A DNA stretch of 64,000 nt from Chelativorans alearensis (GTDB lineage Bacteria; Pseudomonadota; Alphaproteobacteria; Rhizobiales; Rhizobiaceae), in NCBI RefSeq assembly GCF_010993735.1, contig NZ_WQNI01000018.1:26584-90583 (forward strand), read 5' to 3'. Of this stretch, positions 9,355 through 19,156 are shown piece by piece (position 1 is the first letter of the stretch; the number at the start of each line of letters is the position of its first letter). The notes under the pieces are model-generated. The model saw nothing but the letters and a program-made list of their open reading frames with translations, had not been told where the DNA came from and searched no databases. Both the position numbers and the translations under genes were made by a program.

Positions 9355-10135
9355 GCAAATCACGGGCGGCTTTGCCGCCGCCGCACTGGTGCTGATGGGC
9401 CCCATCGGCCCTGCGCTCGCGCTCGATGAGAACGTGGTGGTGCAGCAGCCGCGCAGCCCTTGGGACGTCTTCCGCTTCGGCTTCTCCGCCTACAAGAGCG
9501 GCAAGAAGGAAGAAGCGGTGGAGGCCTACCGCTACGCCGCCGAGAACGGCCAGGTCGGCGCGAGCTGGAAGCTTGCCCGCATGTATGCCGAAGGCGACGG
9601 CGTTGCCCGCAACGACTACGAGGCCTTCAAGTTCTTCTCCGAGGTCGCCCAGCAGGATGTGCGGCCCGGCAGCCGTGACGAAAGCTATGTCTCGGACGCG
9701 CTGGTGGCCGTCGGCCGGTATCTTAAGACGGGGATTCCCGGTTCGCCCGTCGAGGCCAATCCGGCCGCCGCGCAGCAGTATTTCATGCGTGCGGCCGCTG
9801 CATACCGCAACGCATCGGCGCAATACGAGCTCGGCCACATGTTCCTGACCGGCGAGGGCGGGACGCAAAACGTCCAACAGGCCGCACGCTGGCTGCAGCT
9901 CTCCGCCGAGAAAGGCCATGCCGGTGCCCAGGCGACCCTCGGCAACCTCCTGTTCCATAGCGGCAAGGTCGTGCGCGGGTTGGCACTGATGACCGCAGCA
10001 CTGGAGCGGGCGGCACCTGCCGACGTTCCCTGGATCCGCGCCATGCAGGAGGAGGCATTCGCCGTGGCCGCCGAATCCGACCGCCGCACGGCCATCGCGC
10101 TGGCCGAGGATTATCTGTCGAACGGGATGGAATAG
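9341..10135 (+). CDS. exoR: ExoR-like periplasmic Sel1-repeat regulator
   Basis: In Sinorhizobium and Agrobacterium, ExoR is a periplasmic protein that inhibits the sensor kinase ExoS (ExoS-ChvI pathway), controlling exopolysaccharide, motility and host or acid responses. This 264-residue protein has a signal peptide (hydrophobic residues about 9-27, cleavage near ALALDEN), then Sel1/TPR-like repeats. The stretch [20 protein letters not shown] matches what I remember of ExoR closely, as do [20 protein letters not shown] and the length (about 265). The ATG at 9341 lies inside the end of ilvD. No exoS or chvI is in the window. Identification is from recalled sequence resemblance plus architecture. 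Confidence 0.82.
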   Translation: MRISKQITGGFAAAALVLMGPIGPALALDENVVVQQPRSPWDVFRFGFSAYKSGKKEEAVEAYRYAAENGQVGASWKLARMYAEGDGVARNDYEAFKFFSEVAQQDVRPGSRDESYVSDALVAVGRYLKTGIPGSPVEANPAAAQQYFMRAAAAYRNASAQYELGHMFLTGEGGTQNVQQAARWLQLSAEKGHAGAQATLGNLLFHSGKVVRGLALMTAALERAAPADVPWIRAMQEEAFAVAAESDRRTAIALAEDYLSNGME

Positions 10136-10147
10136 TGCTGAGGCCCG

Positions 10148-10266
10148 CCCTCGTGGTTCGACAAGCTCACCATGAGGGCTTCCGTGCGCGCCCAACCTTC
10201 AACGTCGAGGCTTGCACGACGGTGATCTGCCTTCGCCCTCATGGTGAGCTTGTCGAACCACGAGGG
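10148..10266. repeat. Perfect 32-bp inverted repeat after exoR
   Basis: Positions 10148-10179 and 10235-10266 are exact reverse complements (32 bp), separated by 55 bp. The core TTCGACAAGCTCACCATGAG resembles a dispersed palindromic element common in alphaproteobacteria. It lies between the convergent genes exoR and xth and could fold into a long hairpin on either transcript. Confidence 0.85.
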
Positions 10267-10287
10267 TGAAGGCACGCGCCTATGTCT

Positions 10288-10391
10288 TAGAGCAATTCCA
10301 GGAAAAGTGGAAACCGGTTTTCCGTCCGGAATTGCGTGAAATCAAAAGGTTAGATCCTTTCATCGTTTCTGTGAAATGATGAAAGGATCTA
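10288..10391. repeat. Dispersed palindromic element, copy 1 (overlaps the xth stop)
   Basis: A conserved block (10291-10336; begins AGCAATTCCAGGAAAAGTGG, ends TCCGTCCGGAATTGCG) is followed by a hairpin with a 19-bp stem including one G-U pair (10351-10369 with 10373-10391). The same two-part element recurs at 20291-20392 with only two differences in the first block. The right arm of the hairpin contains the TAG stop of xth (10389-10391 on the minus strand). Confidence 0.85.
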
Positions 10392-11168
10392 AATCAGCTC
10401 CACCACCACCGGCACGTGGTCCGACGGCTTTTCCCAGGCACGGGTGTGCTTCTGCACGGCGGTTGAAGACAGCCGGTCCGCGGCCTCCGGCGACAGCATC
10501 AGGTGGTCGATGCGGATGCCGTTGTTCTTCTGCCAGGCGCCGGCCTGGTAGTCCCAGAAGGTGTAGACGCCCGGCTCGTCGTTGACGGCGCGCAGGGCGT
10601 CGGTCATGCCGAGATTGGCAAGCCTGCGGAAGGCCTGCCGGCTTTCCGGCTGGTAGAGTGCGTCGCCGAGCCATGCCTCGGCGTTCTTGGCATCGGCCGG
10701 TTCAGGGATGACGTTGTAGTCACCCGCAAGCACCAAAGGCTCCTCCAGCGCCAGCCGCGCCTTTGTCCAGCCTTCGAGCCGTTCCATCCAGCCGAGCTTA
10801 TAGGCGAATTTCTCGCTGGCGACCGGGTTGCCGTTGGGCAGATAGAGCGAGGCGACCCTGAGGGCGCCCGTCTCGGTGGAGAAGACCCCTTCGATGAAGC
10901 GCGCCTGCTCATCCGCGTCGTTGCCCGGAAGGCCACGGTTGACCTCGTCGAAGCGTAGCTTCGACAGGATCGCGACGCCGTTGAAGCCCTTCTGGCCACT
11001 GGTTTCCACGTGGTAGCCGAGGGCTTCTATCGGCTCGCGCGGAAACTGCTCGTCGACGGACTTGATCTCCTGCAGGCAGACGATGTCGGGCCCCGCCTCC
11101 TGCAGCCAGTGCAAGAGATTGTCGATGCGCGCCTTGACGCCGTTTATGTTCCAGGTGGCGATCTTCAT
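10389..11168 (-). CDS. xth: Exodeoxyribonuclease III
   Basis: AP endonuclease and 3'-5' exonuclease of base excision repair. The 259-residue protein has the EEP-fold motifs in order: NINGVKAR (residues about 8-15), the metal-binding glutamate in CLQEIK (about 31-36), GDYNVIPEPAD (about 153-163), the catalytic Asn/Asp region of that motif, IRIDHLMLSP, and the terminal SDHVPVVVEL with the catalytic His. Start ATG at 11168. Convergent with exoR; its stop codon lies inside a dispersed palindrome. It is divergent from the NCS2 transporter across a 122-bp gap. ExoIII-type rather than ExoA-type naming is by overall similarity. Confidence 0.96.
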   Translation of the reverse strand: MKIATWNINGVKARIDNLLHWLQEAGPDIVCLQEIKSVDEQFPREPIEALGYHVETSGQKGFNGVAILSKLRFDEVNRGLPGNDADEQARFIEGVFSTETGALRVASLYLPNGNPVASEKFAYKLGWMERLEGWTKARLALEEPLVLAGDYNVIPEPADAKNAEAWLGDALYQPESRQAFRRLANLGMTDALRAVNDEPGVYTFWDYQAGAWQKNNGIRIDHLMLSPEAADRLSSTAVQKHTRAWEKPSDHVPVVVELI

Positions 11169-11290
11169 GCAGAGCTTGTTTCTCTTTCAAAAAAACCATG
11201 GGTGGTGACATGTGCAACTCTGCGTGATCTTTTCACGTCCGCCAACAAAAAAAGATAACGAAAGGGCGGTTATCAGAGAGGGGTCACACA

Positions 11291-12661
11291 ATGACAGGAG
11301 CGACAGTCGACCTGCGTGCAAGCCCGGATGAGCTGCGCGCAAGGCTCAGGAATCCCGATTATACGCCACCGCTTGCGCAGGCTGTGCCGCTTGGCATCCA
11401 GCACGTGCTGGCAATGTTCGTCTCCAACGTTACGCCCGCCATCATCGTCGCGGGTGCGGCCGGATTCGGTTTCGGCTCGAACTCCCCCGACTTTCCCAAC
11501 CTCATCTACATGATCCAGATGTCGATGCTGTTCGCTGGCATTGCCACACTTTTCCAGACGGTCGGACTGGGGCCGGTCGGCGGCCGCCTGCCGATCGTGC
11601 AGGGAACGAGCTTCGCATTCCTGCCGGTCATGATACCGATCGTGGCGGGGCAGGGCGTCGCCGCGATGGGAGCGCTGATGGGCGGGGTCGTCATCGGCGG
11701 CATTTTCCACTTCCTGCTCGGCACCTTTATCGGCCGGCTGCGCTTTGCATTGCCGCCGCTCGTCACCGGTCTGATCGTACTCATGATCGGCCTCGCGCTG
11801 ATCAAGGTCGGCATCCAGTATGCCGCGGGCGGCGTGCCGCTGATCGGCACACCGCAGTATGGCAGCCTCGCCAATTGGAGCGTCGCTCTGGTGGTCATCG
11901 TCGTCACGCTGCTCCTGAAATTCTTCACCAGGGGCATGTGGTCGATTGCCGCTGTGCTCCTCGGCCTGATTGCCGGCTATCTGGTCGCGCTCGCCATGGG
12001 GATGGTGAGCTTCGCCAATGTCGGCAGTGCCGGCTGGGTAGCGGTGCCGGTTCCCTTCAAATGGGGCTTCGACATAACGGCGGCCGCGGTGATCGGCATG
12101 TGCTTCATGGCTGTCGTCTCGGCGATCGAGACGGTCGGCGACGTGTCGGGCATCACCAAGGGCGGCGCCGGCCGCGAGGCGACGGAGAAGGAGATCGCGG
12201 GCGCGACCTATGCCGACGGCCTCGGCACCTTCGTGGCAGGCATCTTCGGCGGGCTTCCCAACACCTCCTTCAGCCAGAACGTCGGTCTCATCTCCATGAC
12301 CGGCGTCATGAGCCGCCATGTGGTGACCTATGGCGCGATCTTCCTGATCGCCTGCGGGCTGATCCCCAAGGTCGGCGCGCTGATCTCGACCGTGCCGATC
12401 ACGGTCTTGGGCGGTGGCGTGATCGTCATGTTCGGCATGGTGGCGGCAGCCGGCGTCAACATGCTTTCGGCGGTCAAGTGGAACCGGCGCAACATGGTGA
12501 TCTTCGCCGTGTCGTTGTCGGTCGGTCTCGGCCTTCAGCTGGAGCCCGGCGCCCTGCAGCACCTGCCGAAGACGGCACAGATCCTGCTCACTTCGGGCCT
12601 GCTGCCATCCGCTTTCCTGGCGATCGTGCTCAACCTCATCCTGCCGGAAGAGGTGGATTAG
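11291..12661 (+). CDS. NCS2-family nucleobase:cation symporter (uracil/xanthine permease type)
   Basis: Inner-membrane transporter taking up a purine or pyrimidine base with H+ or Na+. The 456 residues carry about twelve to fourteen membrane segments, the early NCS2 motif (PIVQGTSFAFLPVMIPI), and the signature SFSQNVGLISMTGVMSR (about residues 330-346) with the Q-N-x-G core. The substrate cannot be settled from these motifs; the family includes xanthine, urate and uracil carriers. Start ATG at 11291. It is transcribed away from xth and ends at a shared bidirectional hairpin facing erpA. Confidence 0.92.
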   Translation: MTGATVDLRASPDELRARLRNPDYTPPLAQAVPLGIQHVLAMFVSNVTPAIIVAGAAGFGFGSNSPDFPNLIYMIQMSMLFAGIATLFQTVGLGPVGGRLPIVQGTSFAFLPVMIPIVAGQGVAAMGALMGGVVIGGIFHFLLGTFIGRLRFALPPLVTGLIVLMIGLALIKVGIQYAAGGVPLIGTPQYGSLANWSVALVVIVVTLLLKFFTRGMWSIAAVLLGLIAGYLVALAMGMVSFANVGSAGWVAVPVPFKWGFDITAAAVIGMCFMAVVSAIETVGDVSGITKGGAGREATEKEIAGATYADGLGTFVAGIFGGLPNTSFSQNVGLISMTGVMSRHVVTYGAIFLIACGLIPKVGALISTVPITVLGGGVIVMFGMVAAAGVNMLSAVKWNRRNMVIFAVSLSVGLGLQLEPGALQHLPKTAQILLTSGLLPSAFLAIVLNLILPEEVD

Positions 12662-12681
12662 GAGCCCAAGGATGGAATCGA

Positions 12682-12706
12682 AAAGGGCCCGCATTGCGGG
12701 CCCTTT
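12682..12706. terminator. Bidirectional terminator between NCS2 gene and erpA
   Basis: AAAGGGCCCGC (12682-12692) and GCGGGCCCTTT (12696-12706) form a perfect 11-bp stem with a 3-nt loop. It lies between the stops of two convergent genes (12661 and 12713), with T-richer bases on the minus-strand side (TTTTCG). Confidence 0.8.
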
Positions 12707-12712
12707 GCCTGA

Positions 12713-13063
12713 TCAGATGGAGAAGCTGGTGCCGCAGCCGCACGAAGCGACCGCGTTTGGATTCTTGATCTGGAAGGACTGGCCGATGAGGTCGTCGACG
12801 AAATCGATGACCGAACCGCCCATATAGACGAGCGACAGGTCGTCGATCAGCACCAATGCGCCGTCCTTCTCGATGGCGACGTCGTCGTCGTTGCGGCTGT
12901 CGGCAAGGTCGAACCTGTAGGAGAATCCCGAGCAGCCGCCGCCCTCCACGGACACGCGCAGCCCAATCTTGCCGGGCTCGTCGCCGAGGATCTTGGCGAT
13001 GCGCTTGGCCGCGGCTTCAGTCAGTTCCACGCCCTTCATGTCGATTTTGGCATCAATGCCCAT
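12713..13063 (-). CDS. erpA: A-type iron-sulfur carrier (HesB/IscA family, ErpA-like)
   Basis: Delivers Fe-S clusters to apoproteins. The protein has 116 residues from the ATG at 13063, which follows AAGGTGAT; a longer open frame upstream lacks family similarity, so this start is chosen. The three conserved cysteines are present: GGGCSGF and the terminal [10 protein letters not shown]. The block [19 protein letters not shown] and NPNA before the CxC match ErpA better than IscA. It is divergent from dgt with a gap of only about 35 bp, so the promoters must overlap the starts. Confidence 0.93.
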   Translation of the reverse strand: MGIDAKIDMKGVELTEAAAKRIAKILGDEPGKIGLRVSVEGGGCSGFSYRFDLADSRNDDDVAIEKDGALVLIDDLSLVYMGGSVIDFVDDLIGQSFQIKNPNAVASCGCGTSFSI

Positions 13064-13098
13064 GGAGATCACCTTGCATTCGCTTATGTCGAATAGGT

Positions 13099-14355
13099 AT
13101 GAACGGCGAGGCGGCGAGTCAACAAGCGGCGGATATGGCAAGCCCGGCACATCTTCATGGCATCGGCTTCGGCTACCGGCCGCGCGCGGTCTATGCCTGT
13201 GATCCGGCGCTCTCGCGCGGGCGCTTTTGCGAGGAGCCCGAAAGCCCGACGCGCACGCCCTTCCAGCGCGACCGTGACCGCATCATCCATTCCACGGCCT
13301 TCCGCAGGCTCAAGCACAAGACGCAGGTCTTCATCGCGCATGAGGGCGATCACTATCGCACGCGGCTTACCCACTCCATCGAGGTGGCGCAGATCGCCAG
13401 GGGACTCGCCCGCGCCCTTTGCTGCGACGAGGACCTGGCCGAGGCGGTGGCGCTGGTGCACGATTTCGGCCACACGCCCTTCGGGCATACGGGCGAGGAG
13501 GCGCTGAACGACAAGATGGCGCCATGGGGCGGCTTCGACCATAACGCCCAGTCGCTGCGCGTCGTCACCAGGCTGGAGCGCCGCTACGCGGAGTTCGACG
13601 GTCTCAATCTGGCGTGGGAGACGCTGGAGGGGCTCGTCAAGCACAATGGGCCGCTGACCGACAGGCAAGGCAATGGCCTCAACGGCCCCGTGCCGCAAGC
13701 CATCCGCGACTATTCGGAACTGCAGGACCTCGAACTTTCCCGCTTCGCCAGCGTGGAGGCGCAATGCGCGGCGATTGCCGACGACATAGCCTACAACGCA
13801 CACGACATCGATGACGGCCTGCGCGCCGGCCTCCTGACGCTCGACATGCTGCGCGGGGTGGACCTGCCGGGGCGGATCCTGCGCGCGGTCGGGGAGCGTT
13901 ATCCCGACCTTGACCCGGTGCGCACCGGGCACGAGTTGATGCGCCGGCAGATCACGGCCATGGTCGAGGATGTCATCGACACGGCGCGCGAGACCCTCGA
14001 TGCCTTGCAGCCGCGCTCGGTCGAGGACGTGCGCGACGCCGGGCGGACATTGGTCACCTTCTCACCGGCCATGGCGGTGGAGGAGAAGGCGCTGAAGTCC
14101 TTCCTCTACGCAAACCTATACCGCCACCCGGACGTGCTTGAGGTGCGCAGCCGCGCCGACCGCGTCGTGCGCGATCTGTTCGACGCCTATTTCGCCAATC
14201 CGCGCGAGATGCCGGAAGGCTGGCGCGAGGGGCTCGACCGGGCAGAGGAGCGCGTCAAGGCGCGCGATGTAGCGGACTTTTTAGCAGGAATGACCGATAC
14301 CTATGCACTCAAGGAGCACGAGCGCCTGTTTGACCGCACACCCGATTTGCGATAG
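13099..14355 (+). CDS. dgt: Deoxyguanosinetriphosphate triphosphohydrolase-like protein
   Basis: HD-domain dNTPase that removes triphosphate from dGTP or other dNTPs. The protein has about 418 residues. Visible are the [20 protein letters not shown] entry motif, THSIEVAQ, the metal-binding [10 protein letters not shown], and [14 protein letters not shown]. The frame stays open upstream into the erpA antisense, but similarity starts near [13 protein letters not shown] 13099 is chosen; ATG 13135 (codon 13) is equally plausible. It is followed by argS after 60 bp, the usual alphaproteobacterial order. The 'like' label reflects that many bacterial members have not been shown to prefer dGTP. Confidence 0.95.
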   Translation: MNGEAASQQAADMASPAHLHGIGFGYRPRAVYACDPALSRGRFCEEPESPTRTPFQRDRDRIIHSTAFRRLKHKTQVFIAHEGDHYRTRLTHSIEVAQIARGLARALCCDEDLAEAVALVHDFGHTPFGHTGEEALNDKMAPWGGFDHNAQSLRVVTRLERRYAEFDGLNLAWETLEGLVKHNGPLTDRQGNGLNGPVPQAIRDYSELQDLELSRFASVEAQCAAIADDIAYNAHDIDDGLRAGLLTLDMLRGVDLPGRILRAVGERYPDLDPVRTGHELMRRQITAMVEDVIDTARETLDALQPRSVEDVRDAGRTLVTFSPAMAVEEKALKSFLYANLYRHPDVLEVRSRADRVVRDLFDAYFANPREMPEGWREGLDRAEERVKARDVADFLAGMTDTYALKEHERLFDRTPDLR

Positions 14356-14415
14356 GGCGCAGGCCACTTGCGGCGGCGCGTGCTGCCGCGCGGTTCTCAA
14401 TCCGGGACATCGTCC

Positions 14416-16173
14416 ATGAACATCTTTGCCGATTTTTCCGATCGGGTCGTCAAGGCCGTCAACGCGCTGGGGCTTGAGCCGAAGGAGGGCGGGGCGCTCG
14501 ATCTCTCCCGCGTGGCGGTGGAGCCGCCGCGTGATGCCAGCCACGGGGATCTCGCCACCAATGCAGCGATGGTGCTGTCGAAGGCGGTGGGCGAAAACCC
14601 GCGCGCGCTGGGCGAGCGGCTGGCCGCGGTGCTGGCCGAAGACCCCGACGTGATGGAAGCGAGCGTGGCCGGCCCCGGCTTCGTCAATCTGCGCCTCGGC
14701 GACGCGTTCTGGCAGGCCCGGCTCGGCGAGATGCTCGATCTTGGTACCGACTACGGCCGCTCGACGGTCGGCACGGGGCACAAGGTGAACGTCGAATATG
14801 TCTCGGCCAACCCGACCGGCCCGATGCATGTCGGCCACTGTCGCGGCGCCGTGGTGGGCGACGCGCTGGCCAACCTTCTGGCTTTCGCGGGCTACGACGT
14901 CGTCAAGGAATACTACATCAACGACGCTGGTGTGCAGATCGATGCGCTGGGGCGGTCGGTGATGCTGCGCTACCGCGAGGCGCTGGGTGAAGAGATCGAC
15001 GCCATCCCCGAGGGGCTTTATCCGGGCGATTATCTCAAGCCGGTCGGCAAGGCGCTGGCCGACGAATTCGGCACGAGGCTGCAGTGGATGCCGGAGCCGG
15101 AGGCGCTGGAAATCGTCAAGGACCGCACCATCGACGCCATGATGGCGATGATCCGTGAGGATCTCGCCGCCCTCAACGTGCATCATGACGTCTTCTTCTC
15201 CGAGCGCTCCCTTCATGCCGGCAATGGCGGCGTGATCCGCTCCGCCGTCAACGACCTGACCATGAAAGGTCATGTCTACAAGGGCAAGCTGCCGCCGCCC
15301 AAGGGGCAGTTGCCGGAAGACTGGGAGGACCGGGAGCAGACGTTGTTCCGGTCGACGGAAGTGGGCGACGACATCGACCGGCCGCTGATCAAGTCGGATG
15401 GCAGCTTCACCTATTTCGCCGCCGACGTGGCCTACATGAAGGACAAATACGCGCGTGGCTTCGAGCACCTGATCTATGTGCTGGGCGCCGACCACGGCGG
15501 TTATGTCAAGCGGCTGGAGGCGCTCGCCCGCGCCATCTCCGACGGCAAGCTGAACCTGACGGTGGTTCTGTGCCAGCTCGTCAAGCTCTACCGCGGCGGC
15601 GAGCCGGTGCGCATGTCGAAGCGGGCAGGGGAGTTCGTCACCCTGCGGGACGTCATCGACGAGGTGGGGCGCGACCCCGTGCGCTTCATGATGCTCTACC
15701 GCAAGTCCGACGCGCCGCTCGACTTCGACTTCGCCAAGGTGACCGAGCAGTCCAAGGACAATCCGGTTTTCTACGTGCAGTACGCCTCGGCGCGCTGCCA
15801 CTCGGTCTTCCGCCAGGCGCGCGAGCAGCTTGGCGTCGAGAATTTCGACCGCGCCGCCATGCGCGCGGCACTGCACCTGCTCAAGGACGAGGGCGAAGTC
15901 GCGCTCATCCGCAAGCTGGCGGAGTACCCGCGACTCATCGAAAGCGCGGCCCAGGCGCTGGAGCCGCACCGCATCGCATTCTACCTCTACGACCTTGCCA
16001 GTCAGTTCCATGCACAGTGGAATCGCGGCACGGAGACAGACGACTTACGTTTTGTTAAGGTTAACCACCCAGAGTTGACCCACGCCAGGCTGGGCTTGGT
16101 GCAGGCTGTCTGCGACGTCGTGACGTCAGGGCTGGCGCTCGTGGGTGCGGAGGCGCCGGCGGAGATGCGCTGA
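14416..16173 (+). CDS. argS: Arginyl-tRNA synthetase
   Basis: Class I synthetase charging tRNA-Arg. 585 residues from ATG 14416 ([11 protein letters not shown]); an in-frame TTG at 14368 would add 16 unlike residues and is rejected. The N-terminal Add1 domain is followed by the HIGH-like box [11 protein letters not shown] (about residues 134-144), the KMSKS-like RMSKRAGEF, and the DALR anticodon-binding C-terminus ([12 protein letters not shown] onward). Downstream lies the SPOR-domain gene, as in other Rhizobiales. Confidence 0.98.
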   Translation: MNIFADFSDRVVKAVNALGLEPKEGGALDLSRVAVEPPRDASHGDLATNAAMVLSKAVGENPRALGERLAAVLAEDPDVMEASVAGPGFVNLRLGDAFWQARLGEMLDLGTDYGRSTVGTGHKVNVEYVSANPTGPMHVGHCRGAVVGDALANLLAFAGYDVVKEYYINDAGVQIDALGRSVMLRYREALGEEIDAIPEGLYPGDYLKPVGKALADEFGTRLQWMPEPEALEIVKDRTIDAMMAMIREDLAALNVHHDVFFSERSLHAGNGGVIRSAVNDLTMKGHVYKGKLPPPKGQLPEDWEDREQTLFRSTEVGDDIDRPLIKSDGSFTYFAADVAYMKDKYARGFEHLIYVLGADHGGYVKRLEALARAISDGKLNLTVVLCQLVKLYRGGEPVRMSKRAGEFVTLRDVIDEVGRDPVRFMMLYRKSDAPLDFDFAKVTEQSKDNPVFYVQYASARCHSVFRQAREQLGVENFDRAAMRAALHLLKDEGEVALIRKLAEYPRLIESAAQALEPHRIAFYLYDLASQFHAQWNRGTETDDLRFVKVNHPELTHARLGLVQAVCDVVTSGLALVGAEAPAEMR

Positions 16174-16272
16174 TCGTGGACAGAGACTGTCACCATTTGC
16201 CCACAATGCGCTGGTAGGGCCAACCAAGTATAGTGCGACGTTGCCCGCGTCCGACCGAGTGTGGGAAAAGGC

Positions 16273-19134
16273 ATGGCTGACAGTAATTATTCGAATGCCA
16301 GAGGGCCGAGAGATCTGGCGCAAGACGATCCGTTTGCTGAACTGACACGGATCATGGGCCACGACGCGCGTGCCATTCCAAAGTCGGAGCCGGAGCAAGA
16401 AGAACCGGCAGACAATCTTACCCTCGAACTAGAGAACGAGTTGCTGGGGGATCTGGCCGACGAGACAGATCAGGCCTATGCAGCCGATACAGCGCTCGAT
16501 GAGGAGGAGGCCAGCTTCCGGCAGTATGCTCAGGCGCCCGAGCCCGACCTTACGGCCGAGGAGACCGCGGAACCCGACCCCACCCTCGACGACACGTTCG
16601 AGAGTGCATTCGACGACGTGTTCGCCGTCGGCGAACCCGCCGCGATCGAGGATAGTGAGGCGGCCGACGATGCCGATGCCGAGCCTGCCGCGTTTGCGGA
16701 GGAGGGCGGTGCAGAGGATCGCGCCGGAGATGATCGGTTCATGATCCGCGAAGAGGATCTGGCGACGCTTGATTCCGACTTCGCCATGTATGGTCAGGAG
16801 GCCGAGGCCGCAGCAGCCGACGGCGACGAGCCGCCGGCCTCCGAAGAGGCTGAATACGGTGCCCCGCTCGGGAATGACGAGCCTCTGTACGACCATGAGC
16901 CCGAGGCCGCGGCAGCCATCGGCGACGAGCCGCAGGCCCCTGAAGAGGCCGAGTACGGTGCCCCGTTCGAGAATGACGAGCCTCCGTACGACCATGAACA
17001 CAATGCCGCAGCAGCCGTCAGCGACGAGCCGCAGGTCCCTGAAGAGGCTGCCGAATACGGTGCCCCGTTCGGGAATGACGAGCCTCTGTACGGCCATGAG
17101 CCCGATGCCGCAGCAGCCATCGGCGACGAGCCGCAGGCTCCTGAAGAGGCCGAGTACGGTGCCTCGTTCGGCGACGACGAGCCTCTGTACGACCATGAAC
17201 CCGATGCCGCTGCAGCCATCAGCGATGAGCCGCAGGCTCCTGAAGAGGCTGAGTACGGTGCCTCGTTCAGCGATGATGAGCCCTTGTACGACCGCGAGGC
17301 CGATGCCGCGGCAGCCATCGGCGACGAGCCGCAGGCTGCTGAAGAGGTCGAATACGGCGCTTCGTTCAGCGATGACGAGCCTGTCCCCGAAGAGCCCGAG
17401 TACTTCTCTGCCGCCGATGCGGCCGGAGCGACCTATAGCCAGGCCCCGGAAGACGGCTGGATGGCTGCTTCCACGCGGGCTGAAGACGACGCGGACGTGC
17501 CGGCGGATGAACCGCAGGCGGGTAGGGAAGGCGGCGATGTTCTGGGTGAGTGGTCGCCGGAAGCCCTTTTTGCCGGCCTGGGTGATCAGGATTGGCATCA
17601 GGGCGGTGAAGGCGATGCGGAGCCGGAGGCCCCGGTAGCCGATCCCATGCCACCGGAGGTCGATACGATCGAGGTGCCCGAAGGCGCCGTCGCCCTGGCC
17701 GATAACTTCGATGTGCCCGAGGTTCCCTATCAGAAGGAAGAGGTGAAGGCGGAGCTCGACGAGATCGAGGAGATGCTGGCTGGCGCTTTCGGCGAAGGGA
17801 ACGACGCGGCCGACGGGCTGGACGATGGGTGGATGGAAACCGCTCCCCGCCCGGCCGAGGCACCGCAGGAGCCCGACGACGATGAGATCGACGACTATCT
17901 TGCCGCCGGCATCGGTGCAGGCGTGGGAGCCGGGATTGCCGCCTACGCGGCACAGCAGTCAGGCGAAGACGTTTACGGCCACCCTGTTTCCGCACACGAT
18001 CGGGGCATGCGGGAGTGGAGCGCGGCTTCCGACGAGTTGAAGCCGGCGCCTGGCGCCGCACCGCCCGTGGCCGAGGGCGGACGCCTCTTCGGTTCACGCG
18101 CGGTAATGGCGGCTGCGATCGTCGGCGGTGTCGCCATCTTGGGCGGCGTGACGATGTTCGCGCTCACCTTCAGCGGAGGTGACGCCGAAGAGCCGGCGCT
18201 GGTGAAGGCGGACGACACGCCGGTGAAGGTGAAGCCCGAGAATCCGGGCGGCACGACCATCCCCAATCAGGACAACCAGGTCTACAGGCGCGTATCCGGC
18301 GAAACCCAGGAGGCCGAGCCAGGGCAGACGCGGCTCGTCTCGACCACCGAGGAGCCGGTCGACCTGCCCGCCGCCGAGCCGCAGACGAGTGACAACGGGG
18401 CGGCCAAGCTGGAGGAACGGCTGGAGAATCCCGTCGAGGAGGCTACCGGCGGTAACGAAACGGCGACGCTCACGCCGCGCCGTGTCCGCTCGTTTGTCGT
18501 GCAGCCGGACGGCACGATGGTGCCGAACGACGTACCGGAGCCGGTCGAGACGGCGAATGACAACGCCGACAGCGTGGCGAGCGCTGCTGCCGCGAACGAT
18601 CCCGAGACACTGGCCGCCACGCGAACCGAAGCGACGGATGAGCCATCCGCCGCAAGAGAGGACGCGCAGGCCGCCGCTGGCGACAACACCGTCGAGACCG
18701 CCGCTCCGAACGCGGTTTCGGTGCCGCGTTCCGGGCCGATCCCACCTGCGCGGCCGAGCAATATCGCCCCGGCGCAGCAGCAGGCCAACGCGCAGCCCCC
18801 CTCCACCAATGCCAACGCGCAGGCGCAGCAGCAGAGCACGCCCACGCAGGTGGCCGCCGCCCCGCCGCAGCCCACGCAGACGGCTGCAGAGCCCGGTTGG
18901 TCGGTGCAGATCTCCTCGCAGGCCAGCGTCGAAGGCGCGCAACAATCATACCAGGAACTGGCACAGCGCCACGGCAACCTGCTGCAGGGCAAGGGCGTGA
19001 ACATCGTCAAGGCCGATATCGAGGGCAAGGGCACCTATTACCGGGTGCGCATTCCATCCTCTTCGAAGGACGAGGCGATCCGGTTGTGCGAACAACTCAA
19101 GGCGGCTGGCGGAAGCTGCTTCGTTTCAAAGTAG
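16273..19134 (+). CDS. SPOR-domain membrane protein with six acidic tandem repeats
   Basis: Probable inner-membrane division or cell-wall protein: SPOR domains bind septal peptidoglycan stripped of stem peptides. The 953 residues, from ATG 16273 (GTG 16261 is an alternative), comprise an acidic N-terminus (about 1-180), six 33-residue repeats (about 184-371), a Gly/Ala-rich hydrophobic stretch (AAGIGAGVGAGIAAYAA, about 543-560), a transmembrane helix (AVMAAAIVGGVAILGGVTMF, about 611-631), a disordered Pro/Ala/Gln-rich region, and a C-terminal SPOR domain (WSVQISSQAS... to SCFVSK, about 875-953). So the N-terminal half is cytoplasmic and the SPOR domain periplasmic. Neighbours argS and nagZ are conserved. 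The repeats are unusual. Confidence 0.9.
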   Translation: MADSNYSNARGPRDLAQDDPFAELTRIMGHDARAIPKSEPEQEEPADNLTLELENELLGDLADETDQAYAADTALDEEEASFRQYAQAPEPDLTAEETAEPDPTLDDTFESAFDDVFAVGEPAAIEDSEAADDADAEPAAFAEEGGAEDRAGDDRFMIREEDLATLDSDFAMYGQEAEAAAADGDEPPASEEAEYGAPLGNDEPLYDHEPEAAAAIGDEPQAPEEAEYGAPFENDEPPYDHEHNAAAAVSDEPQVPEEAAEYGAPFGNDEPLYGHEPDAAAAIGDEPQAPEEAEYGASFGDDEPLYDHEPDAAAAISDEPQAPEEAEYGASFSDDEPLYDREADAAAAIGDEPQAAEEVEYGASFSDDEPVPEEPEYFSAADAAGATYSQAPEDGWMAASTRAEDDADVPADEPQAGREGGDVLGEWSPEALFAGLGDQDWHQGGEGDAEPEAPVADPMPPEVDTIEVPEGAVALADNFDVPEVPYQKEEVKAELDEIEEMLAGAFGEGNDAADGLDDGWMETAPRPAEAPQEPDDDEIDDYLAAGIGAGVGAGIAAYAAQQSGEDVYGHPVSAHDRGMREWSAASDELKPAPGAAPPVAEGGRLFGSRAVMAAAIVGGVAILGGVTMFALTFSGGDAEEPALVKADDTPVKVKPENPGGTTIPNQDNQVYRRVSGETQEAEPGQTRLVSTTEEPVDLPAAEPQTSDNGAAKLEERLENPVEEATGGNETATLTPRRVRSFVVQPDGTMVPNDVPEPVETANDNADSVASAAAANDPETLAATRTEATDEPSAAREDAQAAAGDNTVETAAPNAVSVPRSGPIPPARPSNIAPAQQQANAQPPSTNANAQAQQQSTPTQVAAAPPQPTQTAAEPGWSVQISSQASVEGAQQSYQELAQRHGNLLQGKGVNIVKADIEGKGTYYRVRIPSSSKDEAIRLCEQLKAAGGSCFVSK
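16822..17386 (+). repeat. Five and a half 99-bp coding tandem repeats
   Basis: Units at 16822-16920, 16921-17019, 17020-17121 (one extra codon), 17122-17220, 17221-17319 and a shortened 17320-17386. Each encodes a variant of GDEPQAPEEAEYG then APFGNDEPLYDH then EPDAAAAI. The units differ by scattered substitutions; the reading frame is kept throughout. Confidence 0.95.
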
Positions 19135-19156
19135 CCGGGTAGACGCAAGACCTGTG

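Noticed and set aside
11273..12694. Long minus-strand open frame opposite the NCS2 transporter
   Set aside because: His/Asp/Arg-rich sequence typical of the antisense of a membrane protein gene.
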